Translations under genes and position numbers: made by a program | Source of the DNA: Chitinophagaceae bacterium T5-Br10_B2g13 | GTDB taxonomy: Bacteria; Bacteroidota; Rhodothermia; Balneolales; Balneolaceae | NCBI GenBank assembly: GCA_001564065.1 | Contig: LKNA01000015.1 | Span: 1-49,355 of the forward strand | DNA length: 49,355 bases | Direction of reading: 5' to 3' | Notes under the pieces: model-generated | The model's database searches: none | Told to the model about the DNA's origin: nothing | Seen by the model: the letters and a program-made list of their open reading frames with translations, nothing else | Part shown: positions 1 through 7,692 of the stretch, one piece after another | Position numbering within the stretch: position 1 is the stretch's first letter | Layout: each line of letters opens with the position of its first letter

Positions 1-2
1 AC

Positions 3-110
3 AAGAGTCCTAAACAATATCTGAAGGAAAAAGGAATTGACCTTTATCAGGCCAATGACGAAACTAAACTACAATGTGAACTCTCTAAAGTAGAATACTT
101 GTCCAGTTAA
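3..110 (+). CDS. C-terminal fragment of an unidentified protein (cut by window edge)
   Basis: An open frame enters from the left edge and ends at a TAA after about 35 codons, reading roughly KSPKQYLKEKGIDLY...EYLSS. No start codon is in the window and no motif is recognisable. It ends one base before the frame of the methyltransferase remnant that follows, so the junction may be a deletion breakpoint. Whether this is a real gene end cannot be settled without the upstream sequence. Confidence 0.35.
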   Translation, partial: KSPKQYLKEKGIDLYQANDETKLQCELSKVEYLSS

Positions 111-116
111 TAGGGG

Positions 117-503
117 GTTAGACCAGAACATAACCGGAAAACGTTTAAAGAGGAGAATGTAGAGTTCCGCTGCCTGGATATCGCCGAAGATGAACTGCCC
201 AAAACGGATTGCGTAATTTTAAGGCAGGTTCTTCAGCATCTCTCAAATCAAGAAATCAAACAGATTGTTGAGAAGCTATCTGCTTACAAATATGTGATTC
301 TGACCGAGCACATGCCGGAATGTGACTTCGAACCCAATAAAGATATCATCTCGGGACAGGGGATCCGGCTGAAGAAACAGAGCGGGGTAGATCTGCTGGC
401 ACCGCCATTTAATCTGAAGGTTAAAGGGGAGAGGCAGCTTTTATCACAACCCGCCAAAGAAAGTAAAGGGGTGATTGAGACTACGCTTTATACGGTCCAT
501 TAA
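117..503 (+). pseudogene. Remnant of a class I SAM-dependent methyltransferase (N-terminus missing)
   Basis: The frame is open from just after a TAG at 111-113 to the TAA at 501-503. It encodes VEFRCLDIAEDELPKTDCVI, then LRQVLQHLSNQEI, then YKYVILTEHMPE. This acidic-aromatic stretch, the LRxVLQHLSN segment and the following hydrophobic strand match motifs II-IV of Rossmann-type methyltransferases. The glycine-rich SAM-binding motif I and the preceding ~80 residues are absent. The only possible starts inside are non-ATG (GTG at 117 or 294). I infer a 5'-truncated, non-functional copy. The family call is by motif only and the substrate is unknown. Confidence 0.55.
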
Positions 504-559
504 GATGTACTCAAATCGAATAGATTTTATTTTTAAACAGTGACCGGAAACACCGGACG

Positions 560-603
560 AATCAAACAGGTGCCCGGTAAATTGAGTGCATCCTGTTTTG
601 ATT
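560..603. repeat. Imperfect inverted repeat between convergent genes
   Basis: AATCAAACAGG near 560-570 pairs with CCTGTTTTGATT at 592-603 (one bulged base) around a 20-nt loop. It lies between the methyltransferase remnant and the convergent small membrane-protein gene, so it may terminate transcription. There is no long T-run on either strand, which weakens that reading. Confidence 0.3.
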
Positions 604-633
604 TAATGTCAGCAATAACAGTCCAAACTGATT

Positions 634-876
634 TTAACTTCTTTCAAAATCAGAAACTCTATTTTCAGCAACCTTTTCAGGCATATCTTTATAGATAAGC
701 AGATAGATGATCGGAAGGATACCCACACTATTGATAATGGCGAAGAATATAAACCAAACTTTCTGATCTCTGCGGGCTGATTTCCACAGAGCGATGATCT
801 TCCAGATCAAATCCCATACAGCAATAAGCAAAATTAGGACGATGAGAGTCACTACATAGCCACCGAAAGTATTCAT
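634..876 (-). CDS. Small DUF5652-like membrane protein
   Basis: An 80-residue protein with two membrane segments (about residues 7-30 and 42-62). They frame a WDLIWKIIALWKSAR motif and a later SVGILPIIYLL motif. The pattern W-D-x2-W-K-x2-ALW-x-(A/S)AR ... W-F-I ... N-x-x-G-I-L-P-I-x-Y-L is what I know as the DUF5652 family, which has no established function. It has a proper ATG and a charged C-terminal tail expected in the cytoplasm. It stands alone, convergent with the methyltransferase remnant and upstream of a broken HNH gene, so context gives no functional hint. Confidence 0.65.
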   Translation of the reverse strand: MNTFGGYVVTLIVLILLIAVWDLIWKIIALWKSARRDQKVWFIFFAIINSVGILPIIYLLIYKDMPEKVAENRVSDFERS

Positions 877-1040
877 AGTCGTGTGATTCGTTTGAATTGT
901 TTTGTCTTATATATACAAACTTAACGGCCTACCGTATAACAGGCAGGCACCCAAACGTTGATTATTTACAAATGAGAGATTAGTTATAAAACTCTAAACG
1001 AGCAAGAAGTGGCGAGGCCTGTCCGCCGTTAATGCGGTTG

Positions 1041-2263
1041 TTATGTGGTATTCCTACTAGTATTAATTAGTTTACTAAATTTTCTAAGTGTTTCGGGACT
1101 ATCTTTCTCATTAGATTTAAGACACTTAATTTCATCATCTGAAAATCCATTTTGTGTTAATCGTTCAGTCGTAATCGGTTCTATATTATTGTAACTAAAC
1201 TGAACCCAGTTAAGTGGTGTTTCTTCCATTAATGAGTTGAGGTTATGAACATTTCTTTTTGGCAGATCATAACCTTCAATGTATACTTTATCAATTATTA
1301 GAGGATAGAATGGGATTGAACGATTACCACTTGCCACTTCAGGATCCTTAAGTTCCTCATGGTCATTGTCACTAAATATTGGAATCTGATAAACATGACT
1401 TGAAGAAGAAAAAACATACATTTTTTCTGGTGTTATCATTTTTTTTGCTTCAAATAGGCGAGACTCTTTTCTCTTAAATAAACGTAGTTCGGGTCTTGGA
1501 TATATATTGAATGCGCTTGGAATAAATATTGAGAAGATCGTGCATAAACCCTGTGAGGCTTTCAATACATTGTCTTGTTTATCAGTTGATACACATTCTT
1601 TAAACCAACAAAATTGATTTAACTCATTTAAATCAAAAAGATGAACTGCAGTTCGAGCCAAACCTTTCCAAACTGATGTAGGAATAAATGGACGATGCTT
1701 TACTCCAAAACTAATTTCAGTGGGACTATCAAGTCTAATTAAAGAATTTTCAATCTCTTGCTCCCAAAGAATACGTTTTCCTGTAAGAGTAATTGTTGTA
1801 CCTGCTTTTGATACTTTGTGTTTAGGTATTCTTGAGCCCTGTTTAGATTTTCCTTCCACTCCAGAAGTGTTTTAAGAGGGCCCAGAAAATTACCTAAGTG
1901 AGATTCATGATTGGCAAAAAACATATTACAATCATCACATTCAGAATGCGATATGATTAATTTATTACCTAGTTGTTCAGGCAATATGTGAGCCCTTTTC
2001 TTATAGGATGCACCATCGGCTTTAGATCTTCCGCAAAACCTACATTCCCATAAGTTTTTATCAATGATATATTGTTCACCACCACCCGGAACATCTGGGT
2101 CTGGATGTACAATGCGGTTTTGTAATTCATAAAATTTAAAGAACTGATCCCGATTAAACTGTTCTTGTTCCAAGTATTGTTCAACAGATTTGCTATACTC
2201 TGAATTGGAATTATTCATTAAAGTTTTCATGAATTCAGATGATGAAATTATTTTAAATACCAC
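1041..2263 (-). pseudogene. HNH endonuclease-family gene broken by a single-base frameshift
   Basis: Two overlapping reverse-strand frames form one gene. The first (174 codons from 2263) carries CRFCGRS at about residues 74-80, AHILPEQLGNK at 91-101 and ECDDCN at 108-113. This is the paired-CxxC HNH_5-type zinc/nuclease core, followed by HLGNFLGPLKTLL. At about 1859-1863 the reading shifts: the next frame starts GVEGKSKQGSRIP and continues ~265 codons to 1041. Restoring one G in the run CTGGAGTGG (to CTGGGAGTGG) fuses them as TLLGVEGKSKQ, giving an uninterrupted ~407-residue protein. The second half has no motif I recognise. Either the gene is inactivated or the assembly has an indel here. 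Flanking DNA is AT-rich, in keeping with an acquired accessory gene. Confidence 0.75.
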
Positions 2264-2357
2264 ATAACATGTATGTATTTATTCAATTTAAGCTTAGTGC
2301 TGAAATAGGTTCCATAATAGTTGAATGCGTCTAATTCAGCAATTAGAAATATAATTT

Positions 2358-2400
2358 GGTTAAATAAATGTCTCACAGGTTAAATAAAAGGGTTAAATAA
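2358..2400. repeat. Three direct repeats of GGTTAAATAA
   Basis: GGTTAAATAA occurs at 2358-2367, 2378-2387 and 2391-2400, upstream of the MFS transporter gene. The region is AT-rich and repeat spacing is 20 and 13 bases. They could be operator half-sites for a regulator of the transporter, or chance repeats in low-complexity DNA. Nothing else in the 2264-2545 gap is recognisable. Confidence 0.35.
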
Positions 2401-2513
2401 TAGTTTTATCTTTTATATCAGAGCTGATGGTTTTTTGTATTTCAATTCATCCGGTAACACTCGAGAAAATCCCGATAAAATTCTCATTGTAAAAGAGGAG
2501 GGAGAGCTTTAAG

Positions 2514-2570
2514 ATGAAAGGAAATCATCACGCATTAGATCATGTATGGACAGTAGAAAAGTTTATGTAA
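2514..2570 (+). other. Possible short leader ORF overlapping the MFS start
   Basis: An 18-codon frame (MKGNHHALDHVWTVEKFM, then TAA) starts at ATG 2514. It sits shortly after the only strong purine-rich ribosome-binding-like run in the region (GAGGAGGGAGAG, about 2491-2503). It overlaps the first codons of the MFS gene in another frame, and the MFS ATG at 2546 has no such run of its own. Translational coupling is possible. Equally, the ribosome-binding site could act on the MFS gene at a distance, or this could be chance. Confidence 0.25.
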
Positions 2571-4114
2571 CCCGGGTGGCCTTGACGGTGGCGCTGGGCG
2601 GGTTTTTAATGGGGTTCGACGCATCCGTTATCTCCGGGATTGTCCGGTTTATTGAGCCGGAATTTGGTCTCTCGAAACTGCAATTAGGGTGGGCCGTCGG
2701 CTCACTCACGCTCACGGCAACTCTGGGTATGTTGTTTGCCGGACCGGTCAGTGACCGGATTGGTCGACGCACGGCACTTAAAATTGCTGCGGTGCTGTTT
2801 GCCATTTCAGCCGTTGCATCAGCGCTGGCTCCATCATTCTGGTTCCTTGTTGTTGCCCGGATGCTGGGTGGATTTGGTGTCGGGTTTGCGCTGATTATTC
2901 CGCCTATGTATATCGGAGAAATTGCCCCGCCTAAAATCAGGGGACGACTGGTAAGCTTCAATCAGCTGAACATTGTGGTGGGAATCTCTGCCGCCTTTTT
3001 TACCAACTACCTGATTTTGCAGTGGGCTCAGTCTGACTCAGCTCTTGCTCAAACATTGTTGGTTAATGAACACACATGGCGCTGGATGCTTGGACTTGAA
3101 ACTCTGCCGGCCATCATCTATTTCATCGGGCTCTATTTTGTGCCGAAAAGTCCGCGCTGGCAGATTATGATCGGCAACAGAGAGGATGGAGAGCACACCC
3201 TTTCGCAAATTGTTGGTCCTGAGGTTGCCAAAAAACAGGTCAGTGATATCCTCGAAAACCTGGAAGCGGATAAAGAGAAAGACAAAGTTTCGATTAAAGA
3301 GATTTTCCATCCCTACCTGCGATATGTTCTTCTGATTGGTGTGACTCTTGCCGTTTTGCAGCAAATTACCGGAATCAACGCCGTTTTCTTCTACGCTCCG
3401 GTCATTTTTGAGCAGTCGGGCATCGGAACAGATGCATCCTTTATGCAGGCCGTCCTTGTAGGATTAACCAACCTGGTTTTTACCGTTTTCGCCATTCTTC
3501 TGATTGATAAACTTGGCCGAAAGCCGCTGTTGATCTTTGGCCTCACCGGAATCACACTGATGATGATGCTCCTTGCCTATGGATTTGATTCAGCAACGTA
3601 CGAACTTGATGAGGAGAGTATACAGACCATTGAAGCTCCCATTAACCTGGATCTTCTATCGGCGAATATGGCCAACATTACCTACGATGATGATGTTCAG
3701 TTCAGGACCGCTCTTACCGAAACGCTGGGGGCTGAAGCAGCCGTTGAGTTTGAATCGCAAATTATTACGGCCGCCATCGACATCAATCCAAGATTAATCC
3801 TGTTCGCCATTTTAGGTTTCGTGGCATCCTTTGCAATCTCATTGGGTCCGGTGATGTGGGTGATGTTTTCGGAGCTATTTCCGCTTCGTGTGAAAGGATT
3901 TGCGATCTCCTTTACCGGCTTTATCAACTCGGCAGTGAGCTTCCTGGTTCAGCTCGTTTTCCCTTGGGAGCTGGCCACACTCGGCAATAGCATGACCTTT
4001 CTGATTTATGGTATTTTTGCCGCGGTCGGCCTCATCTTTGTATGGAGGGTGGTTCCGGAAACAAAGAATAAGTCACTGGAAGAACTCGAGGAAATACTGG
4101 TATCAAAATCATGA
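2546..4114 (+). CDS. MFS sugar porter (XylE/GalP-like sugar:H+ symporter)
   Basis: A 522-residue, 12-TM inner-membrane transporter. Sugar-porter landmarks are all present: GFDASVISG in TM1, DRIGRR after TM2, the MYIGEIAPPKIRGRL loop after TM4, PKSPRW at the end of TM6, QQITGINAVFFYAP in TM7, DKLGRKP after TM8, and PETKNKSLEELE at the C-terminus. It probably imports a hexose or pentose with protons, but the substrate cannot be read from sequence. A hydrophilic insertion of about 65-70 residues lies between TM9 and TM10 and should face the periplasm, which is longer than in E. coli XylE. Its TGA overlaps the ATG of the following lipoprotein-type gene (ATGA), suggesting co-translation. Confidence 0.88.
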   Translation: MDSRKVYVTRVALTVALGGFLMGFDASVISGIVRFIEPEFGLSKLQLGWAVGSLTLTATLGMLFAGPVSDRIGRRTALKIAAVLFAISAVASALAPSFWFLVVARMLGGFGVGFALIIPPMYIGEIAPPKIRGRLVSFNQLNIVVGISAAFFTNYLILQWAQSDSALAQTLLVNEHTWRWMLGLETLPAIIYFIGLYFVPKSPRWQIMIGNREDGEHTLSQIVGPEVAKKQVSDILENLEADKEKDKVSIKEIFHPYLRYVLLIGVTLAVLQQITGINAVFFYAPVIFEQSGIGTDASFMQAVLVGLTNLVFTVFAILLIDKLGRKPLLIFGLTGITLMMMLLAYGFDSATYELDEESIQTIEAPINLDLLSANMANITYDDDVQFRTALTETLGAEAAVEFESQIITAAIDINPRLILFAILGFVASFAISLGPVMWVMFSELFPLRVKGFAISFTGFINSAVSFLVQLVFPWELATLGNSMTFLIYGIFAAVGLIFVWRVVPETKNKSLEELEEILVSKS

Positions 4115-4176
4115 TATTCAATAAAAGTTTAGTCTTACTCACACTTTTTTCGTTTACAGTGCTAACAGTTTCATGA
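4111..4176 (+). other. Lipoprotein signal-peptide segment ending in an in-frame TGA at the lipobox cysteine position
   Basis: The ATG at 4111 overlaps the MFS stop codon. It reads MIFNKSLVLLTLFSFTVLTV, then S, then TGA (4174-4176), then NGNETESENQN. This is a typical lipoprotein signal peptide with a lipobox-like T-V-S followed by a stop exactly where the acylated cysteine (TGT/TGC) belongs. The frame then runs open into the substrate-binding ORF at 4231-5022. A one-base change from TGT or TGC to TGA explains it. Confidence 0.7.
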
Positions 4177-4230
4177 AATGGAAACGAAACAGAATCTGAA
4201 AATCAAAATGTCTCAATAGGCGACACAACT

Positions 4231-5022
4231 ATGGTAGATTTATGGAATGGCAACCGCTCACAAATAAGACAGGTTTACGAAAAAGAGGTTTTAATAGCTG
4301 TACTGACCGCTACAGAAGATGACTACGGTCCCTGGGAAGTATCCGAAACGCTGGATGAGTATCCCGGCGATGAAGAGGCACTGGTATTTAGTGAAAGAGG
4401 TCACGATCTTTTTGTGACCATTGCTGGAAATCAGAAGTTTCAGGAAGTAGACAAGATTATAATTCCCAAGCCGATGACCAAGAATTTGTTAGGGTACAAG
4501 GTTCTGATTATTCGCGAGGACGATTCAGTAAAGTTTGAAAACATAAGCACCCTGGAAGAGATTAAACAGTTAGTAAACGGCATTCCACTTACATGGAGTG
4601 ATGCGGTCATCTTCCGTGAGAACGGATATCAAGTGGTAGAAGAAGGTGATTTTGACGACATCTTTGAACGTTTGGAAAACGGACTGTTCGACTACACCGC
4701 ATTCGGTGCTAATGAGGTTCTGAGTGTCTATGAAAATCGGGCTTCTGAAAGAGAGGGTTTAAAGATCGATCAAAACATTCTTCTATTCTACCAGTTCCCG
4801 CTTGTGTTTTATGTGAATCCCGATTTACCTGAACTTGCTGAACGTGTGGAGGAGGGAATGGAGCGCATCATTGATAATGGAGAACTGGATACAATTTTTA
4901 ACCGCTACTACGGCGATATTGTTGAAAAGCTGAACCTGAATAAGCGCATCCTCTTTGAGTTAGATAATCCACTTATTCCGGATGAATTCAGGGATCTGAA
5001 GCCCGATCTGGATAATTTATAG
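4231..5022 (+). CDS. Periplasmic solute-binding-like domain protein (start region disrupted)
   Basis: A 263-codon frame opening at ATG 4231. It is probably the remainder of a ~304-residue lipoprotein starting at 4111 (see the signal-peptide entry). The pattern fits type-2 periplasmic binding proteins (SBP_bac_3-like): an early VLIAVLTATEDDYGPWE strand, LEEIKQLVNGIP, a middle DIFERLENGLFDYTAFG segment, and the late LPELAERVEEGMERIIDNG plus LDTIFNRYYG ending. Assignment is by fold-like pattern, not a diagnostic motif. If translation begins at 4231 the product would lack an export signal. The downstream frame is otherwise intact, so the disruption is recent, a sequencing error, or suppressed. 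Confidence 0.55.
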   Translation: MVDLWNGNRSQIRQVYEKEVLIAVLTATEDDYGPWEVSETLDEYPGDEEALVFSERGHDLFVTIAGNQKFQEVDKIIIPKPMTKNLLGYKVLIIREDDSVKFENISTLEEIKQLVNGIPLTWSDAVIFRENGYQVVEEGDFDDIFERLENGLFDYTAFGANEVLSVYENRASEREGLKIDQNILLFYQFPLVFYVNPDLPELAERVEEGMERIIDNGELDTIFNRYYGDIVEKLNLNKRILFELDNPLIPDEFRDLKPDLDNL

Positions 5023-5094
5023 GTCAACTCTGTACCTTTTTCTCCGATTAAGGGCATAATTTCAAAGATATTCTAATCTAAGCAAAGCCACCAT

Positions 5095-5253
5095 TTTCCC
5101 CGCCTTCTGAAGGAGGGGATTAAGGGGTAGTTGGAAATAGTTAAAATCCCGGGAATATATTCTATACAATTTTTTGAACTTTCAATATCCTCAATGAATA
5201 ACGTTGCGGGAATCGTTAACGCTCGGAGCCCCTTAGGAAGGGGAGACTCTTTT
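5095..5253. repeat. Palindrome-ended intergenic repeat, copy A (divergent, shorter)
   Basis: The left end reads CCCCGCCTTCTGAAGGAGGG then GATTAAGGGGTAGTTG. The right end has GCGGGAATCGTTAACGCTCG followed by GAGCCCCTTAGGAAGGGGAG. Both ends and the core GAACTTTCAATATCCTCAAT match copies B and C further on. It is shorter and more diverged than they are. No ORF is present, and it fits a MITE-like or other non-coding repeat lying between two genes. Confidence 0.7.
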
Positions 5254-5311
5254 CCAAAATTCTTATTTCGAACTGATGTAAATCTTACCGTCCGGAGGCT
5301 CTGAATTAATC

Positions 5312-6265
5312 CTAATCCCTGCTGTTAAAGTCAAAAGACATCGCCGGGTAATCACTCATTGTATATGCTGCGGATGCATTCTTATTGATGTCGGTCACCC
5401 TCATGGTCATTTTTTCACCACTGTTGAGATCTTCCTGGGTCATCTCCATCAGCATTCCGGCAGGATAGTTTTCGGGCACATTTCCTTTCAGATGTTTGGT
5501 CTGCTCATTGATCCGGAGCATCTTTTGAATTCCCAAATCTTCATCCCGGGTCACCCAGTATTCCATTACACTATCTTCATTTTCTGATCTGTACCCCCGG
5601 CACTCCAGTCCGGCGATGGTTTTGGTTCCGATCTCCTCAAAGTTCTCCCACTCTTCTATATCCTCATCATCATAGTCGGAATCCGCTGACGTCTCTTCAA
5701 AATCCTGAGCAAGCATTCGTGCCTGCTTCCAGTCGTAGGCAAATGAAAATTTTCCATCTTCATTTTCCATCAGCATCACCATCGACTCGTTTTTCAGATC
5801 GTAAATCATAAACATATCACCTTCAGACATATCTATCTGATCGCCTGAAAATTTAGTTCCGGAATAAGCTTCAGCTTCATTGAAATGCATTTTCATGACC
5901 ATAGGTCCGTCAGAGCTGCCATTTTTCTGAATCGTTTCTACTTCCATGGTAGTGATAACATCAAAACGGTATACCTCCTCAGTAACTGCATTACTGTTCA
6001 TAGCAAATGAAACGTTTATACCGTCACCTTCAGAACCAAACTCATCTCCAAAAATAGATCGCCATGTTTTTTCCACCGCACGTTCTGCAGCTTTTTCAAT
6101 CTCATTGCCGAGTTTCTCTTCAACCTTGTTCTCAGCGGCATTTTTTGCACGCTCTTTTAACCTGTTAAAAATTTGTGCATCCGCTGTGGATGCAAATGCC
6201 ATTGATACTAATGTGACAATTAGGAATGCGATTAATTCTCTCATATTGTTTGTTTTTAAATTCAT
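5312..6265 (-). CDS. Secreted DUF4412-like protein
   Basis: About 317 residues from the ATG at 6265. An ATG at 6244 is an alternative, and a more upstream ATG at 6316 would add an implausible polar leader. A Sec signal peptide (RELIAFLIVTLVSMAFASTADAQ) is followed by an alpha-helical charged stretch and a beta-rich domain. That domain has MVMKMHFNEAEAYSG, YDLKNESMVMLMENEDG and TIAGLECRGYRSENEDS, an arrangement I associate with DUF4412 (LolA-like beta sheet). Function is unknown; an envelope or periplasmic role is inferred from the signal. It stands alone, divergent from dps across a ~260-bp gap. Confidence 0.65.
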   Translation of the reverse strand: MNLKTNNMRELIAFLIVTLVSMAFASTADAQIFNRLKERAKNAAENKVEEKLGNEIEKAAERAVEKTWRSIFGDEFGSEGDGINVSFAMNSNAVTEEVYRFDVITTMEVETIQKNGSSDGPMVMKMHFNEAEAYSGTKFSGDQIDMSEGDMFMIYDLKNESMVMLMENEDGKFSFAYDWKQARMLAQDFEETSADSDYDDEDIEEWENFEEIGTKTIAGLECRGYRSENEDSVMEYWVTRDEDLGIQKMLRINEQTKHLKGNVPENYPAGMLMEMTQEDLNSGEKMTMRVTDINKNASAAYTMSDYPAMSFDFNSRD

Positions 6266-6525
6266 GTTCTCATCTCTAGGCGAATATACAAGAATATCGG
6301 AATAATCAATATTCAACTGTGAGGGAGTGCTTGAATCTTGAAGTAAGAATTAAAGGTAAAAATGGAATCCAAAAATCATTCCGATAGAAAGAAGTAGGGG
6401 GTATTCCTCTTTACCATTCGATTTTGTTGATGCCCCGTATCAATAACAAATAGGGAATTTGAGAGCTGAATTTTGTATTTTAAATAGACATCAATGAGAA
6501 CAGAAACAGTAAATAACAAAGAGAT

Positions 6526-7002
6526 ATGAGTACAGAAAACAGAATAGGTTTGGACAGTGATAAAACAAAAAAGTTAGCCGATAAGCTGAATACGTTATTG
6601 GCCAATTACTCCGTGTTTTATCAGAATACAAGAGGATACCACTGGAACATCAAAGGTGATACCTTTTTTGAGCTCCATGTAAAATTTGAAGAGCTTTATA
6701 ACGATTTGATTGTAAAAATTGATGAGGTAGCCGAGCGGATTTTAACGCTGGGATACACGCCCGAACATCAATATTCAGATTATGTTAAAGTTTCTGAGAT
6801 TCTGGAAAGCACCAAAGTAAGTGATGGGAAAAAAGCTGTGAGCAACATTCTCGACTCTTTTAAAGTTACGCTAAAGCTTCAGCGGGAGATTCTGGATCTA
6901 TCAGACAAAGCTGATGATGAAGGTACCAATGCGTTGATGAGTGACTACATCAGAGAGCAGGAGAAACTGGTCTGGATGTATGCTTCGTACCTAAACAAAT
7001 AG
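6526..7002 (+). CDS. dps: Dps-family ferritin-like DNA-protecting protein
   Basis: A 158-residue Dps subunit. Members form 12-mers that oxidise and store iron using H2O2 and protect DNA during starvation or oxidative stress. The intersubunit ferroxidase ligands are visible as H39 (in YHWN), H51, D66 and E70, within the run YHWNIKGDTFFELH...FEELY...IDEVAERI. Length is normal for the family. The N-terminal tail is short with few lysines, so direct DNA binding may be weak. It is monocistronic, with its own terminator directly downstream, and may be stress-induced. No regulator site was recognised. Confidence 0.92.
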   Translation: MSTENRIGLDSDKTKKLADKLNTLLANYSVFYQNTRGYHWNIKGDTFFELHVKFEELYNDLIVKIDEVAERILTLGYTPEHQYSDYVKVSEILESTKVSDGKKAVSNILDSFKVTLKLQREILDLSDKADDEGTNALMSDYIREQEKLVWMYASYLNK

Positions 7003-7028
7003 TCTAAGATTCAAAACAGATATCAATA

Positions 7029-7061
7029 GGTCGTTGTATTTATTTACAACGGCCTTTTTTT
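7029..7061 (+). terminator. Intrinsic terminator of dps
   Basis: GGTCGTTGTA pairs with TACAACGGCC (one G-T pair) across a 6-base loop, followed by a run of seven Ts. It begins 27 bases after the dps stop codon. Confidence 0.85.
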
Positions 7062-7088
7062 GTTTTGGAAAGGAAAGATTTTAAGAAA

Positions 7089-7390
7089 TCCCCTCCTTAT
7101 GAAGGAGGGGACAAAGGGGTGGTTGGAAGCGTTTGAAGCTAATGAAATAAATTCTATACGGATTTTAGAACTTTCAATATCGTCAATAGAATATATTTAA
7201 ATGAATTTATGGAGTGCAATATTGATTCTATTTTAGACTCACTACAACCCCCTCTAAATTTCGCTTCGCGGGAATCGCTATCGCTCGGAGCCCCTTGAGA
7301 AAGGGAGACTTTTGATTACTTACCAATAAACTTGTTACTCAATCCAATTCTAAAATGTAAAATATCGAACACTTTTCAGATTAATGAAAA
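7089..7390. repeat. Tandem unit 1: palindrome-ended repeat copy B plus linker carrying a decayed gene end
   Basis: The repeat body (7089-7310) opens with TCCCCTCCTTATGAAGGAGG and AAAGGGGTGGTTG. It closes with ACAACCCCCTCTAAATTTCG, GAATCGCTATCGCTCGG and CCCCTTGAGAAAGGGAGA, so its ends are inverted complements. The linker (7311-7390) contains, on the minus strand, codons reading K-S-V-R-Y-F-T-F-stop. This is the same C-terminus as the intact DsrE-like gene further right. Unit 2 repeats all of this at an exact 302-base offset. Confidence 0.8.
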
Positions 7391-7692
7391 TCCCCTCCTT
7401 ATGAAGGAGGGGACAAAGGGGTGGTTGGAAGCGTTTGAAGCTAATGAAATAAATTCTATACGGATTTTAGAACTATCGATATCGTCAATAGAATATATTT
7501 AAATGAATTTATGGAGTGCAATATTGATTCTATTTTAGACTCACTACAACCTCCTCTAAATTGCGCTTCGCGGGAATCGCTATTGCTCTGAGCCCCTTGA
7601 GAAGGGGAGACTATAGGTTATTTACTTATCAACTACTTTATCACACCAAATCTAAAACGTAAAGTACCGAACACCTTTCTGTTTCATAAACT
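7391..7692. repeat. Tandem unit 2: palindrome-ended repeat copy C plus the 3' end of the DsrE-like gene
   Basis: Body 7391-7612 differs from copy B at about 7 of 222 positions by hand count. The following 80 bases align to the first linker without gaps but with about 24 mismatches. The right end of this unit includes the last codons (7652-7692) of the intact DsrE-like gene. Apart from the dps terminator, the whole non-coding stretch 7003-7651 is occupied by these repeats; no other gene was seen there. Confidence 0.8.

Noticed and set aside
2563..2961. Reverse-strand frame within the MFS transporter and similar overlapping frames (for example 9164-9519 and 41645-42148)
   Set aside because: They lie opposite strong coding genes, have biased composition and no motifs, and are mirror effects of codon use in the true gene.
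4174..4176. TGA read as selenocysteine or cysteine in the lipoprotein signal peptide
   Set aside because: No recoding stem was evident after the TGA, and a point mutation or base error is simpler; lipidation needs cysteine.
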